DNA of 64,000 nt from Viridibacillus arvi. Lineage in GTDB: Bacteria > Bacillota > Bacilli > Bacillales_A > Planococcaceae. A program made the translations under genes and the position numbers. Under the pieces are notes generated by a model. The model worked only from the letters and a program-made list of their open reading frames with translations, did no database searches and had not been told where the DNA came from. Below are positions 55,385 through 63,413 of this stretch, piece by piece; within the stretch, counting starts at the first letter, position 1; the number at the start of each line of letters is the position of its first letter. Where the stretch lies: the NCBI RefSeq assembly GCF_001274945.1, contig NZ_LILB01000005.1, positions 1,033,683-1,097,682 on the forward strand, in the 5' to 3' direction.

Positions 55385-55579
55385 ATGAGATATATTATGC
55401 TATTTTTCTGGTCAGCATTATTAGTTTCTGTACTGAACTACGTAGTAAGTTCAATTCAGAATGTTGGATTTAACTTAAATCTTGGATTAGGGCTATCAGT
55501 AGTTTTCTCTGTATTCTTAATTATTATTAGCAATGTTATTCCAAACGAATCACCTAAACAAGTAGGTCACCAACAATAA
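55385..55579 (+). CDS. yjzD: YjzD-like small membrane protein (DUF2929)
   Basis: A 64-residue protein with two hydrophobic segments (about 3-24 and 31-53) and a short polar tail. The ATG at 55385 follows GAGGTGA. The sequence MRYIMLFFWSALLVSVLNYVV fits the YjzD/DUF2929 family, which occurs near fabH in Bacillus. Function unknown. Confidence 0.8.
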   Translation: MRYIMLFFWSALLVSVLNYVVSSIQNVGFNLNLGLGLSVVFSVFLIIISNVIPNESPKQVGHQQ

Positions 55580-55583
55580 TGAA

Positions 55584-55615
55584 AATCCTGTCCAAAGATT
55601 GGACGGGGTTTTTTT
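55584..55615 (+). terminator. Terminator of yjzD
   Basis: AATCCTGTCC pairs with GGACGGGGTT (two GU or mismatch positions) and is followed by a long T-run, five bases past the stop. Confidence 0.83.
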
Positions 55616-55620
55616 CTAAA

Positions 55621-55663
55621 AAAAAGTCTGAGCAACCTATTATCAAGGATGTTCAGACTTTTT
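55621..55663 (-). terminator. Terminator of the clpB-like gene
   Basis: AAAAAGTCTGA pairs with TCAGACTTTTT, five bases after the stop codon of the minus-strand ATPase gene. Confidence 0.85.
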
Positions 55664-55667
55664 ATCT

Positions 55668-57809
55668 TTACGCTGGGTCTTTATGAATTGTTACTTTACC
55701 GTTTTCCATTGAAATGACTAGTCGATCCCCTGGTACAGTTTCCCCTTTTAACAATTCTCTTGCAACAAGCGTTTCAATATGTCGCTGTACAAATCTTCTT
55801 AAAGGTCTTGCACCGAAAGTTGGATCTATTCCTTCCGCTACTACCCACTGGATGACATCCTCATTTACTTCTAGTTCAATTTCTTGTTCAGCCACCCGTT
55901 TTTGTAATAACTGAATATACTTCCAAGTAATTTGATAAAAATGTTCGTTTGTTAATGAATGGAACATTATAATATCATCTAGTCGATTCAACAACTCTGG
56001 TTTGAAATGCTCTCTTAATGAAGCCATTACTAAGTCCTCAACAGCATGTTCACTATTTTCAGGCATATCGAGTAAATAACTTGAACCGATATTAGATGTC
56101 AATATGATTACTGTGTTTGTGAAATTAACCATATGACCTTGGCTATCTGTAATACGGCCATCATCTAAAATTTGCAGCAAAATATTCGCCACATCTGGAT
56201 GTGCCTTTTCAATTTCATCTAATAATACTACTGCATATGGGTTTCTACGGACAGCTTCTGTCAATTGACCGCCCTCTTCATAACCTATATAGCCAGGAGG
56301 TGCTCCTACTAAGCGAGATACACTATGTTTTTCCATATACTCAGACATATCGATTCGAATGAAATGGTCCTCTGAATCGAATAATTGAGCAGCTAATGCT
56401 TTTGCTAATTCTGTTTTCCCTACACCGGTTGGTCCTAAGAATAAGAAAGATCCGATTGGCTTTTGTGGATCTTGAATACCTGCTCGTGCTCTCCAAACCG
56501 CTTCAGTTACGAGCTGAACAGCTTCGTCTTGACCGACAACGCGCTCTTGTAATGTAGCTTTTAAGTTGAGTAATTTCTCGCGTTCGCCTTCAACTAATTT
56601 TGTTACAGGAATACCTGTCCATCTTGAAACGATTGAAGCTATTTCTTCAGCTGTAACATCTTCACGTAATAGACGATCATTACCCTGTTGCAAAGTCTGC
56701 TCTAGTTCTACTAATTCTTTTTCTAATTCAGGAATTTTACCGTGTCTTAGAACTGCTGCTTTATTTAGATCATAATTATTTTCAGCTTCTTCTAAATCCC
56801 TGCGATAACGATCAAGTGTTTCACGTTTTTCTTGGATAACATGAAGAGATGATTTTTCTGCTTCCCATTGCTCACGCATATTAGAAGTAGAATCTTTTAG
56901 CTCCGATAATTCCTCACGAAGTGCTACAAGTCGTTTCTTACTTGCGTCATCCTTTTCTTTCATCAAAGCTTGCTCTTCGATTTCAAGTTGCATTGTCCGA
57001 CGTGTTACTTCATCCAATTCCTGAGGCATCGAATCTATTTCTGTACGAATCATCGCACAAGCTTCATCGATTAAATCAATCGCTTTATCTGGCATAAAAC
57101 GCTCAGTTAAATAACGATTTGATAATTCTGCAGCAGCTACAATTGCTCGGTCATGAATTTTGACAGCATGATGTAGTTCAAAGCGTTCTTTTAAACCACG
57201 TAAAATTGAAATCGTATCCTCTACAGATGGTTCACGAACTAAAACTTGTTGGAAACGACGTTCAAGTGCTGGGTCCTTTTCGATATACATGCGGTACTCA
57301 TCTAATGTAGTTGCACCGATACAATGTAGCTCACCTCTAGCTAACATTGGTTTGAGCATATTACCTGCATCCATCGCACCATCCGTTTTACCTGCACCAA
57401 CAATTGTATGAATCTCATCGATGAATAGGATGATTTGACCTTCACTTTCTTTTACTTCTTTCAAGACACCTTTTAAACGCTCTTCAAATTCCCCACGATA
57501 TTTAGCACCAGCAATTAATGCACTCATATCCAACTCATAAATTTTACGGTCTTTTAATCCTTCTGGTACATCTTTTTTGACGATACGTTGCGCTAAACCT
57601 TCAACAATCGCAGTTTTACCAACACCTGGTTCACCTATTAATACAGGGTTGTTTTTTGTTTTACGTGATAATATTCGAATGACATTACGGATTTCTTGAT
57701 CGCGACCAATAACCGGATCCATTTTACCGTTTTTCACTTCTTCTACTAAATTACGTCCAAATTGTTCAAGTGGACTTTTTTGCTCTTCATTATTCATATT
57801 CATTTGCAT
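55668..57809 (-). CDS. clpB: ClpB-type Hsp100 ATPase lacking the N-domain
   Basis: A 713-residue double-AAA disaggregase. The first ATPase domain begins almost at once (GEPGVGKT at 59-66, [10 protein letters not shown]), followed by a long coiled-coil M-domain (about 280-400, rich in E/K/L), the second ATPase domain ([19 protein letters not shown]), and the C-terminal [13 protein letters not shown] stretch. The N-terminal substrate-binding domain of full-length ClpB (about 140 residues) is absent, with no upstream frame to supply it. No IGF/VGF-type ClpP-binding loop is seen near the C-terminal ATPase, so it should act as a disaggregase rather than a protease partner. ClpE is an alternative name but lacks this long M-domain and has a zinc finger. 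Confidence 0.87.
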   Translation of the reverse strand: MQMNMNNEEQKSPLEQFGRNLVEEVKNGKMDPVIGRDQEIRNVIRILSRKTKNNPVLIGEPGVGKTAIVEGLAQRIVKKDVPEGLKDRKIYELDMSALIAGAKYRGEFEERLKGVLKEVKESEGQIILFIDEIHTIVGAGKTDGAMDAGNMLKPMLARGELHCIGATTLDEYRMYIEKDPALERRFQQVLVREPSVEDTISILRGLKERFELHHAVKIHDRAIVAAAELSNRYLTERFMPDKAIDLIDEACAMIRTEIDSMPQELDEVTRRTMQLEIEEQALMKEKDDASKKRLVALREELSELKDSTSNMREQWEAEKSSLHVIQEKRETLDRYRRDLEEAENNYDLNKAAVLRHGKIPELEKELVELEQTLQQGNDRLLREDVTAEEIASIVSRWTGIPVTKLVEGEREKLLNLKATLQERVVGQDEAVQLVTEAVWRARAGIQDPQKPIGSFLFLGPTGVGKTELAKALAAQLFDSEDHFIRIDMSEYMEKHSVSRLVGAPPGYIGYEEGGQLTEAVRRNPYAVVLLDEIEKAHPDVANILLQILDDGRITDSQGHMVNFTNTVIILTSNIGSSYLLDMPENSEHAVEDLVMASLREHFKPELLNRLDDIIMFHSLTNEHFYQITWKYIQLLQKRVAEQEIELEVNEDVIQWVVAEGIDPTFGARPLRRFVQRHIETLVARELLKGETVPGDRLVISMENGKVTIHKDPA

Positions 57810-57825
57810 TATAGTTCACTCCTCA

Positions 57826-57842
57826 TTTGACCTTTTTTGACC
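57826..57842 (-). promoter_or_regulatory. CtsR operator, promoter-downstream copy
   Basis: On the minus strand this is GGTCAAA-AAA-GGTCAAA, an exact match to the CtsR tandem heptad (RGTCAAA-NAN-RGTCAAA). It lies between the promoter and the clpB-like start. Confidence 0.93.
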
Positions 57843-57856
57843 TTTTGATTAACTAC

Positions 57857-57886
57857 ATTATATTACCGTATTCTCATGAATGTAAA
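57857..57886 (-). promoter_or_regulatory. SigmaA-type promoter of the clpB-like gene
   Basis: TTTACA (57881-57886) and TATAAT (57857-57862) on the minus strand are separated by 18 bp and are bracketed by the two CtsR operators. Confidence 0.8.
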
Positions 57887-57894
57887 GTGATTTG

Positions 57895-57911
57895 TTTGAC
57901 CTTTTTTGACT
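57895..57911 (-). promoter_or_regulatory. CtsR operator, promoter-upstream copy
   Basis: On the minus strand AGTCAAA-AAA-GGTCAAA, matching the CtsR tandem heptad, lies just upstream of the -35 box. With the copy at 57826-57842 this gives double CtsR control. Confidence 0.92.
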
Positions 57912-58014
57912 AAAATAATTTCCCATTTCCAATATGTTTTTAATCAAAAATCCATGTCATCAAATAAGGCAAAATCGAGAATTCCAAATATTCCCCAATT
58001 GCAAGAAATCAGTA

Positions 58015-58023
58015 TGTTATAAT
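58015..58023 (+). promoter_or_regulatory. Extended -10 promoter of fnr
   Basis: TGTTATAAT (TG at 58015-58016, TATAAT at 58018-58023) is an extended -10 element. No good -35 box is visible at the right distance. The leader before the GTG at 58044 would be only about 14 nt. Confidence 0.5.
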
Positions 58024-58043
58024 TGTGAAAAACAGCAGAGGTT

Positions 58044-58748
58044 GTGAATATTTTGGAGGCAATTGAAACTATCCCACCTAAGATCCATTCACTTTTCAAA
58101 GAGCATGGTACAGTTGTCAAATTCGCCAAAGACACACCTATATTTTTAGAAGGTGACCGTACTCAAGATGTTTTTTTTGTTGTGTCAGGACAAGTGAGAA
58201 TTTCAAAAGAAACTGCAAGTGGGAAGGAATTAACTATTCGTATCTGTGGTAGTAATAATTTAATTGGTGAAAGTACTATTTTTAGTTCTCTAGATTATAA
58301 TTCAACAACAGCTACAGCTATGGAACCGACTACTATTTTAACGATCGATAACAACATGCTTGAACTCTATCTCAGTCAAGAACCGTCATTGATGATTGCA
58401 TGTTTGCGTTGGATACAGTTGCAAAATATGAAAAGTCAATCTAGGCTTCGTGATTTATTACTACATGGAAAAAAGGGTGCACTCTTTTCTACCCTAATAC
58501 GATTAGCGAACACTTATGGTGAAGAGTTGGATGATGGATCAATACATATTAACTATAAATTGACCAATAATGAGCTAGCTAATCTCTGTGCTACTAGCCG
58601 AGAAGTCATTAACCGCATGTTAAATGACCTGAAGAAGAATAATATTATTACATTTGACAAGAGTACAATCACAGTTCTTAATTTACAATTTCTAAAAGAT
58701 GAATGTGAATGCGAAAACTGCCCTCTTACTATTTGTAGAATTGACTAA
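58044..58748 (+). CDS. fnr: Fnr-type oxygen-responsive regulator (Crp/Fnr family)
   Basis: A 234-residue regulator with a cyclic-nucleotide-fold domain (about 20-125) and a C-terminal winged helix (LTNNELANLCATSREVINRML). Like B. subtilis Fnr it has a C-terminal Cys set, C223-x2-C226-x4-C231, and Asp137 in RLRDLLLHGKKG; those four positions correspond, four residues lower, to the [4Fe-4S] ligands of B. subtilis Fnr. An extra Cys lies at 221. The start is uncertain: GTG (58044) has GAGG only two bases upstream; TTG (58053) has it 11 bases upstream. GTG is kept as the longest. The protein would control anaerobic respiration genes. Confidence 0.88.
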   Translation: MNILEAIETIPPKIHSLFKEHGTVVKFAKDTPIFLEGDRTQDVFFVVSGQVRISKETASGKELTIRICGSNNLIGESTIFSSLDYNSTTATAMEPTTILTIDNNMLELYLSQEPSLMIACLRWIQLQNMKSQSRLRDLLLHGKKGALFSTLIRLANTYGEELDDGSIHINYKLTNNELANLCATSREVINRMLNDLKKNNIITFDKSTITVLNLQFLKDECECENCPLTICRID

Positions 58749-58779
58749 CCTCATATATTATACCCATTTATAAATTAAA

Positions 58780-58814
58780 AAAACCCGCTCGACTTTTAAG
58801 TCAGAGCGGGTTTT
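58780..58814. terminator. Bidirectional terminator between fnr and yitW
   Basis: AAAACCCGCTC pairs with GAGCGGGTTTT, with an inner GACTT/AAGTC stem, between two convergent genes. Confidence 0.87.
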
Positions 58815-58824
58815 CTTTACAGTA

Positions 58825-59133
58825 TTAGCGAATGCCTAAAGCTATTTTCGCATAACGTGACATATTGTCTTTATTCCATGGTGGATTCCATACAATATCT
58901 ACAGTTACCTCTTTAATTTCTGGTAATTCAAATAGTGCTGTACGGATTTGGTCAACAATAACTGGACCAAGTGGGCATCCCATTGATGTTAAAGTCATAG
59001 TTACTACACATAATCCTTCTTCAGATAAATCTACTTCATATACTAAACCTAAGTTGACAATATCAATACCTAACTCAGGATCAATTACGTTTTCTAAAGC
59101 ACCATATATACTTTCTTTCATATCTGCATCCAT
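58825..59133 (-). CDS. yitW: Iron-sulfur cluster assembly factor, MIP18/YitW family
   Basis: A 102-residue DUF59/MIP18-type protein. Family parts are ALENVIDPELGIDIVNLGLVYEV and MTLTSMGCPLGPVIVDQIRTAL, with a single Cys, then VDIVWNPPWNKDNM. It supports maturation of Fe-S proteins. It lies 52 bp downstream of yitV, as in the B. subtilis yitU-yitV-yitW region. Confidence 0.9.
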   Translation of the reverse strand: MDADMKESIYGALENVIDPELGIDIVNLGLVYEVDLSEEGLCVVTMTLTSMGCPLGPVIVDQIRTALFELPEIKEVTVDIVWNPPWNKDNMSRYAKIALGIR

Positions 59134-59185
59134 AGTGTTTCCCCTTTCTGCATAGTGTTTATCCCATCATAACAAATGAAACGAC

Positions 59186-59962
59186 TTATGCCAAATGGTC
59201 TGCAAGCCATTTTGTTGCCGCAATCATTCCTGGACGAGATACTTTATGCCCGGCTTGTTTATCGACGATAAAGACAAGATCTTCCGGATTATCTGCATAA
59301 TCTGCTTGTATACTCTCATAAAATTGATATGTAGGCGCAAATGGAACCATATGATCTTTCTTACCATGCCAGAATAACACTGGACGGTTTGCCATTGATT
59401 CAGGATGTTTTGACATATCAAAGTAGCTCAGTGTTTGTTCCATTTTCTGAAGCTCTTCATCAGATATCGGAATTTTAAAACCTCGTTCTTCAAATTGGGC
59501 CATCTGTGCTTTTGATAGCTCCACATAACAAGGTGAACCCATCATAACTGATGCAGTTTGAATCCAAGGGTATACACGTAAGCAACCTAATGTAACAATT
59601 CCACCCATAGAAGTTCCTGCCAAACCTATTTTACCTTCTGGCAGTAAACCTTTTTCTATTAGTTGCTTATGTAAAAAATCAACTTCTTCAATTGAAGTTA
59701 AGATTACTTCCCAAAAACGCAAACTAAGTTGAACTTCATCCAGCCCTTCATCACGTTCACCATGAAGGTAAGCATCTGGTAATAGTACTCGAACTCCTCT
59801 TTCAACTAGTTTATACGCATAATGCAAATTATGCTCACTCGCACTCATAAAGCCATGGAGAAAAATGACAACTGGTGATGCTGATGTTACTGTCTCTTCA
59901 TCATATATGTGAAGTAACGGAATTTTACCCCACTGTTCTTGTTGAACCTTCACTGCATTCAC
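59186..59962 (-). CDS. yitV: Alpha/beta hydrolase (YitV-like)
   Basis: A 258-residue alpha/beta hydrolase. The nucleophile is in LAGTSMGGIVTLG (Ser about 119), the acid in WHGKKDHMVPF and the His in KQAGHKVSRPG. The oxyanion stretch is FLHGFMSA. Substrate unknown. It is divergent from yitU and probably co-transcribed with yitW. Confidence 0.9.
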   Translation of the reverse strand: MNAVKVQQEQWGKIPLLHIYDEETVTSASPVVIFLHGFMSASEHNLHYAYKLVERGVRVLLPDAYLHGERDEGLDEVQLSLRFWEVILTSIEEVDFLHKQLIEKGLLPEGKIGLAGTSMGGIVTLGCLRVYPWIQTASVMMGSPCYVELSKAQMAQFEERGFKIPISDEELQKMEQTLSYFDMSKHPESMANRPVLFWHGKKDHMVPFAPTYQFYESIQADYADNPEDLVFIVDKQAGHKVSRPGMIAATKWLADHLA

Positions 59963-60075
59963 TCCTTGATAGTTTATTGTAATATCGTAACAAAAATAAT
60001 TGACGGTGACAAAGTTTTGACGAACAAGTAAGATTAACGATACACTCTATTATAGTAGGAAAGGAGTTTTTTCAT

Positions 60076-60888
60076 ATGGTACAACCACATTTGATTGTTT
60101 TAGATTTAGACGGTACACTTTTAACCGACGAGAAAGTTATTTCTGAAAAAACAAAACGCACTTTACTACAAGCGAAAGAAGCAGGTCATCAAGTTATGAT
60201 TGCTACTGGTAGACCGTATCGTGCGAGTAAAATATACTATCAAGAACTAGGTTTACATACACCAATCGTCAATTTTAATGGAGCCTTCGTACATCACCCA
60301 ACTAACACTTCTTGGCAAACAATTCATAGCCCAATAGATTTATCAGTTGTAAAAGATGTTGTCGAATCCATCAACCATTATGAAATTGAAAATTTAATCG
60401 CTGAGGTTATGGACGATGTGTATGTTCAATACCATGACCAAAAAATCTTAGATATTTTAACGATGGGCGAACCAAAAGTAACGACAGGTATATTACGTGA
60501 TTATTTAAAAGATAATCCTACAAGCCTTTTAATTCAGGCTAGCTCTTCGAATGTACCCTTAATTCGTCAACATTTAGCAGACACTAAAGCCGAGCTTATC
60601 GATCATCGACGCTGGGGTGACCCTTGGGAAGTTATTGAAATCGTTCGTCGAGGCATGCATAAAGCAGTTGGGTTATCTCATGTTGCAAAAGATCTACAAA
60701 TCCCGCGCGAACGCATTATTGCATTTGGCGATGAAGATAATGACTTAGAAATGATAGAATACGCAGGCCTTGGAGTTGCAATGGGTAATGGTATTGGACA
60801 GCTCAAAAACATTGCAGATGAAATAACACAAACTAACAATGAAGATGGTATAGCTAACCTCTTGATCGACCGACTAAACTTAAAATAA
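60076..60888 (+). CDS. yitU: Cof-type HAD phosphatase (YitU-like)
   Basis: A 270-residue HAD-superfamily enzyme with a type-IIB cap. Motif I is LDLDGTLLTDEK (nucleophile Asp about residue 9), motif II IATGRPYRA, motif III Lys in HKAVGLSHVAKDL and motif IV AFGDEDNDLEMIEYAG. Such enzymes dephosphorylate sugar or cofactor phosphates (B. subtilis YitU acts on flavin precursors in some reports). A purine-rich region lies before the ATG. Confidence 0.9.
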   Translation: MVQPHLIVLDLDGTLLTDEKVISEKTKRTLLQAKEAGHQVMIATGRPYRASKIYYQELGLHTPIVNFNGAFVHHPTNTSWQTIHSPIDLSVVKDVVESINHYEIENLIAEVMDDVYVQYHDQKILDILTMGEPKVTTGILRDYLKDNPTSLLIQASSSNVPLIRQHLADTKAELIDHRRWGDPWEVIEIVRRGMHKAVGLSHVAKDLQIPRERIIAFGDEDNDLEMIEYAGLGVAMGNGIGQLKNIADEITQTNNEDGIANLLIDRLNLK

Positions 60889-60909
60889 ATTACAGTAGGA
60901 GGTAAATAA

Positions 60910-61767
60910 ATGAGAATCTATGCAGATAGCGCTTCTGATTTACCTAAATCTTTTTATGAAGAAAATAATGTCACACTAATCCCTTTACGAGTTCATATGA
61001 ACAACGAAGAATATGCAGATGTCGTTGGTATCGACGTCTTGAAAGTATACGAATTTATCCGTCAAGGCGGACAGCCAAAAACTTCTCAAGCATCTCCTGA
61101 ATTGTTTTTAGAACTTTTCGAAGAGCTAGCAAAATCAGGTGAGGAAGGTCTTTATATAGCCTTTTCATCTGAATTATCTGGTACATACAGCACTGCTGTA
61201 ATGATCTACAAACAAGTAAAAGAACAGTACCCTGATTTAAAATTAACAATTGTAGATTCTAAATGTGCTTCACTTGGCTATGGTCTAGTTGTTAAAGAAG
61301 CTGTTCGCCTCCGCGAAGCAGGTTTAAGCCTAGATGAGATCTCAGAGAAAGTTCGTTTAAATGCACAGCATATGGAGCATTTCTTTACTGTAGAAGACTT
61401 AGATTATTTAGCACGTGGTGGACGTGTTTCAAAAGCAAGCGCATTTATTGGTGGCTTACTTAGTATTAAACCGTTACTTCATGTGGAAGACGGTAAACTG
61501 GTACCTATAGAAAAACATCGAGGACGTAAGAAAGTGATGAAACGTATCTTAGACAAGATGGAAGAAACAGGTGACCGTCTAAGTGATCAAGTTATTGCCA
61601 TTAGTCATGGGGATGATTTAGCCACTGCTGAAGAGATGAAAGCTATGATTATGGAAAAATTCCAGCCTAAAGCTGTCGAAATCCATTTGATTGGCTCTGC
61701 AGTTGCATCGCATGCGGGTCCTGGTACTTTAGCTATCTTCTTCTTAAATCAACACCCTACCGCTTAA
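60910..61767 (+). CDS. DegV-family fatty acid-binding protein
   Basis: A 285-residue two-domain protein of the DegV family, which binds a fatty acid for the FakA/B-type fatty acid kinase. Family motifs are IYADSASDLP, KTSQASPELFLELFEEL, SSELSGTYSTAVM and GGLLSIKPLLHVEDGKL, then SHGDDLATAE. ATG follows AGGAGG. It is 21 bp after yitU, so co-transcription is likely. Confidence 0.92.
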   Translation: MRIYADSASDLPKSFYEENNVTLIPLRVHMNNEEYADVVGIDVLKVYEFIRQGGQPKTSQASPELFLELFEELAKSGEEGLYIAFSSELSGTYSTAVMIYKQVKEQYPDLKLTIVDSKCASLGYGLVVKEAVRLREAGLSLDEISEKVRLNAQHMEHFFTVEDLDYLARGGRVSKASAFIGGLLSIKPLLHVEDGKLVPIEKHRGRKKVMKRILDKMEETGDRLSDQVIAISHGDDLATAEEMKAMIMEKFQPKAVEIHLIGSAVASHAGPGTLAIFFLNQHPTA

Positions 61768-61772
61768 AATAC

Positions 61773-61812
61773 AAAATCCCTTAGAGATAACTTACTTTCT
61801 CTAAGGGATTTT
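61773..61812. terminator. Bidirectional terminator
   Basis: AAAATCCCTTAGAGA pairs perfectly with TCTCTAAGGGATTTT around a 10-nt loop between the convergent degV-like and amylase-like genes. Confidence 0.9.
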
Positions 61813-61815
61813 ATT

Positions 61816-63294
61816 TTAGTTATTTTTTGCTTTTCGATTTTTTTTACTTTTACGTAATACTAATACTATAAATGTTACGAATAGTACATAGACAAAACCT
61901 AATGAAATCATATATGAAATATTTAATCCAGCATGTTCTTTTACTTGATATAGTTCGACAATTTCACGATCAACCACTAGTCGGTACACGCCCTTATCAT
62001 TCGGACGTACGATATCACTTTCTAATAAGCCATGAAGCTCTTTGTTTTCTCCAATAATATCTTTACCTAAATCGATATGCTGTGTATTTTTTGTGTTGTT
62101 CACAACGACAATCCACTGTTCATCATCAGAAGAACGTTCAAATACAATGAAACCATCTTTATTCTGTAATAGTTTAAAATCCCCAGTACGTAGAGTCTCT
62201 GATTTATTACGAACAGATTGAACGTCGCCTATGTATGAAACGATATCATCTTTCGTTTTGAAATCAAATATTGCATGTGATTCAGGGGCTTGTACACCAT
62301 TTTGTGCAATTTCAGTACCATATGTCATTACTGGTACACCAGGTAACGTAAACATCGCAGCCATCGCCACTTTAATACGTGTCGGTGGATACATATTTTC
62401 ATTTGCTGAAGCAAATGTAAAACGAGAACTATTTAAACTATCTAACATAATAGCTGAAGGTTTTTTTGCATCATCTTTATTCACTGTGCCGAGTGGTTGT
62501 TCCACTTTTGATGAATCCATATCGACATTTTTGAAAATCGATTGATAAATATCTATTGTCTCTTTATTAATAGACATATCAAAATTTGCATCGCTATCTT
62601 CGGAAGATAGAACATAGATATCTTTATTTGTATCTTTTAATGACTGAATCATTTCATTTAAAAATGCTGTATTACTATTACCTAAATTAGTTATGCGAAT
62701 ACCATCAATATCGTATTTCTTAGCAAAATCAGTTGCCGCATTGATTAATGCTTTTTGTACTTCAGGATTCTCTGTATTCCAATTAATACGACCGTTATCA
62801 GCGCTTTCGTACCAATCTGAATTGGCATTATCTTTAGCCCAGACGTGATTTTTGCTAACATTATTTAGCGGAAAATCAACCATCAGCTTCATCTTGCCTT
62901 TATGAACATCAGCAAGCAAAGATTTAAATTCTTTTGCTGTGCCAAATTGACGCTCAATACTTTCGTAATCCACTACCGCACTTCCATCATATGATTCAGT
63001 CGAAAAAATCGAACCAATTGATAGAATAGTGAATCCCATATCTTGAATATGTGTTAATTTAGTAGCAATCCCTGTAAGATCACCACCAGCAAAAGCATTT
63101 TGATCTCGAGCATCTACATTATAGTCATTTTCGACCGATGAATTAAAATAACGATCCACTAAAAGATCATAGATACTTTCATCTTTAATATTATGCGTCA
63201 CTTCAGTCTCTGCCTTCGCAATAGGTGCAAACCCCATTGTCGTAGCCAAAAGCGCTGACGCAACTACCGTACTAATCCACTTTGCAACGTTCAC
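61816..63294 (-). CDS. Membrane-anchored alpha-amylase-like (GH13) protein lacking catalytic residues
   Basis: A 492-residue exported protein: signal peptide 1-28 (ending AKA), GH13-like barrel about 38-350, C-terminal beta domain, then a membrane segment (about 461-481) followed by a basic tail (RKSKKNRKAKNN). GTG at 63292-63294 follows AGGAGG by seven bases. GH13 landmarks are present as remnants: DGIRITNLGN (residues 197-206) has Thr202 where the nucleophile Asp should be; DFPLNN (140-145) lacks the His; and the region IV Asp is replaced (LDSLNSSRF, 284-292). Glu232 could be the acid/base. It is probably catalytically inactive on starch, and may bind or have another function. Confidence 0.8.
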   Translation of the reverse strand: MNVAKWISTVVASALLATTMGFAPIAKAETEVTHNIKDESIYDLLVDRYFNSSVENDYNVDARDQNAFAGGDLTGIATKLTHIQDMGFTILSIGSIFSTESYDGSAVVDYESIERQFGTAKEFKSLLADVHKGKMKLMVDFPLNNVSKNHVWAKDNANSDWYESADNGRINWNTENPEVQKALINAATDFAKKYDIDGIRITNLGNSNTAFLNEMIQSLKDTNKDIYVLSSEDSDANFDMSINKETIDIYQSIFKNVDMDSSKVEQPLGTVNKDDAKKPSAIMLDSLNSSRFTFASANENMYPPTRIKVAMAAMFTLPGVPVMTYGTEIAQNGVQAPESHAIFDFKTKDDIVSYIGDVQSVRNKSETLRTGDFKLLQNKDGFIVFERSSDDEQWIVVVNNTKNTQHIDLGKDIIGENKELHGLLESDIVRPNDKGVYRLVVDREIVELYQVKEHAGLNISYMISLGFVYVLFVTFIVLVLRKSKKNRKAKNN

Positions 63295-63413
63295 TTATAG
63301 TCCTCCTCTGCAGAACTGTCCATCGTAATTTTACCAAACCCCCACCATCCCCGCTATGCTTTAACACTAAAAACAAACGAAACCGAAACAAATTCGACAA
63401 AAATGTGAATTTA
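63295..63413. other. Short leader between the amylase-like gene and the repeat array
   Basis: About 120 bp with no gene. It should hold the amylase-like promoter on the minus strand, but no strong pair could be assigned. Confidence 0.4.
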
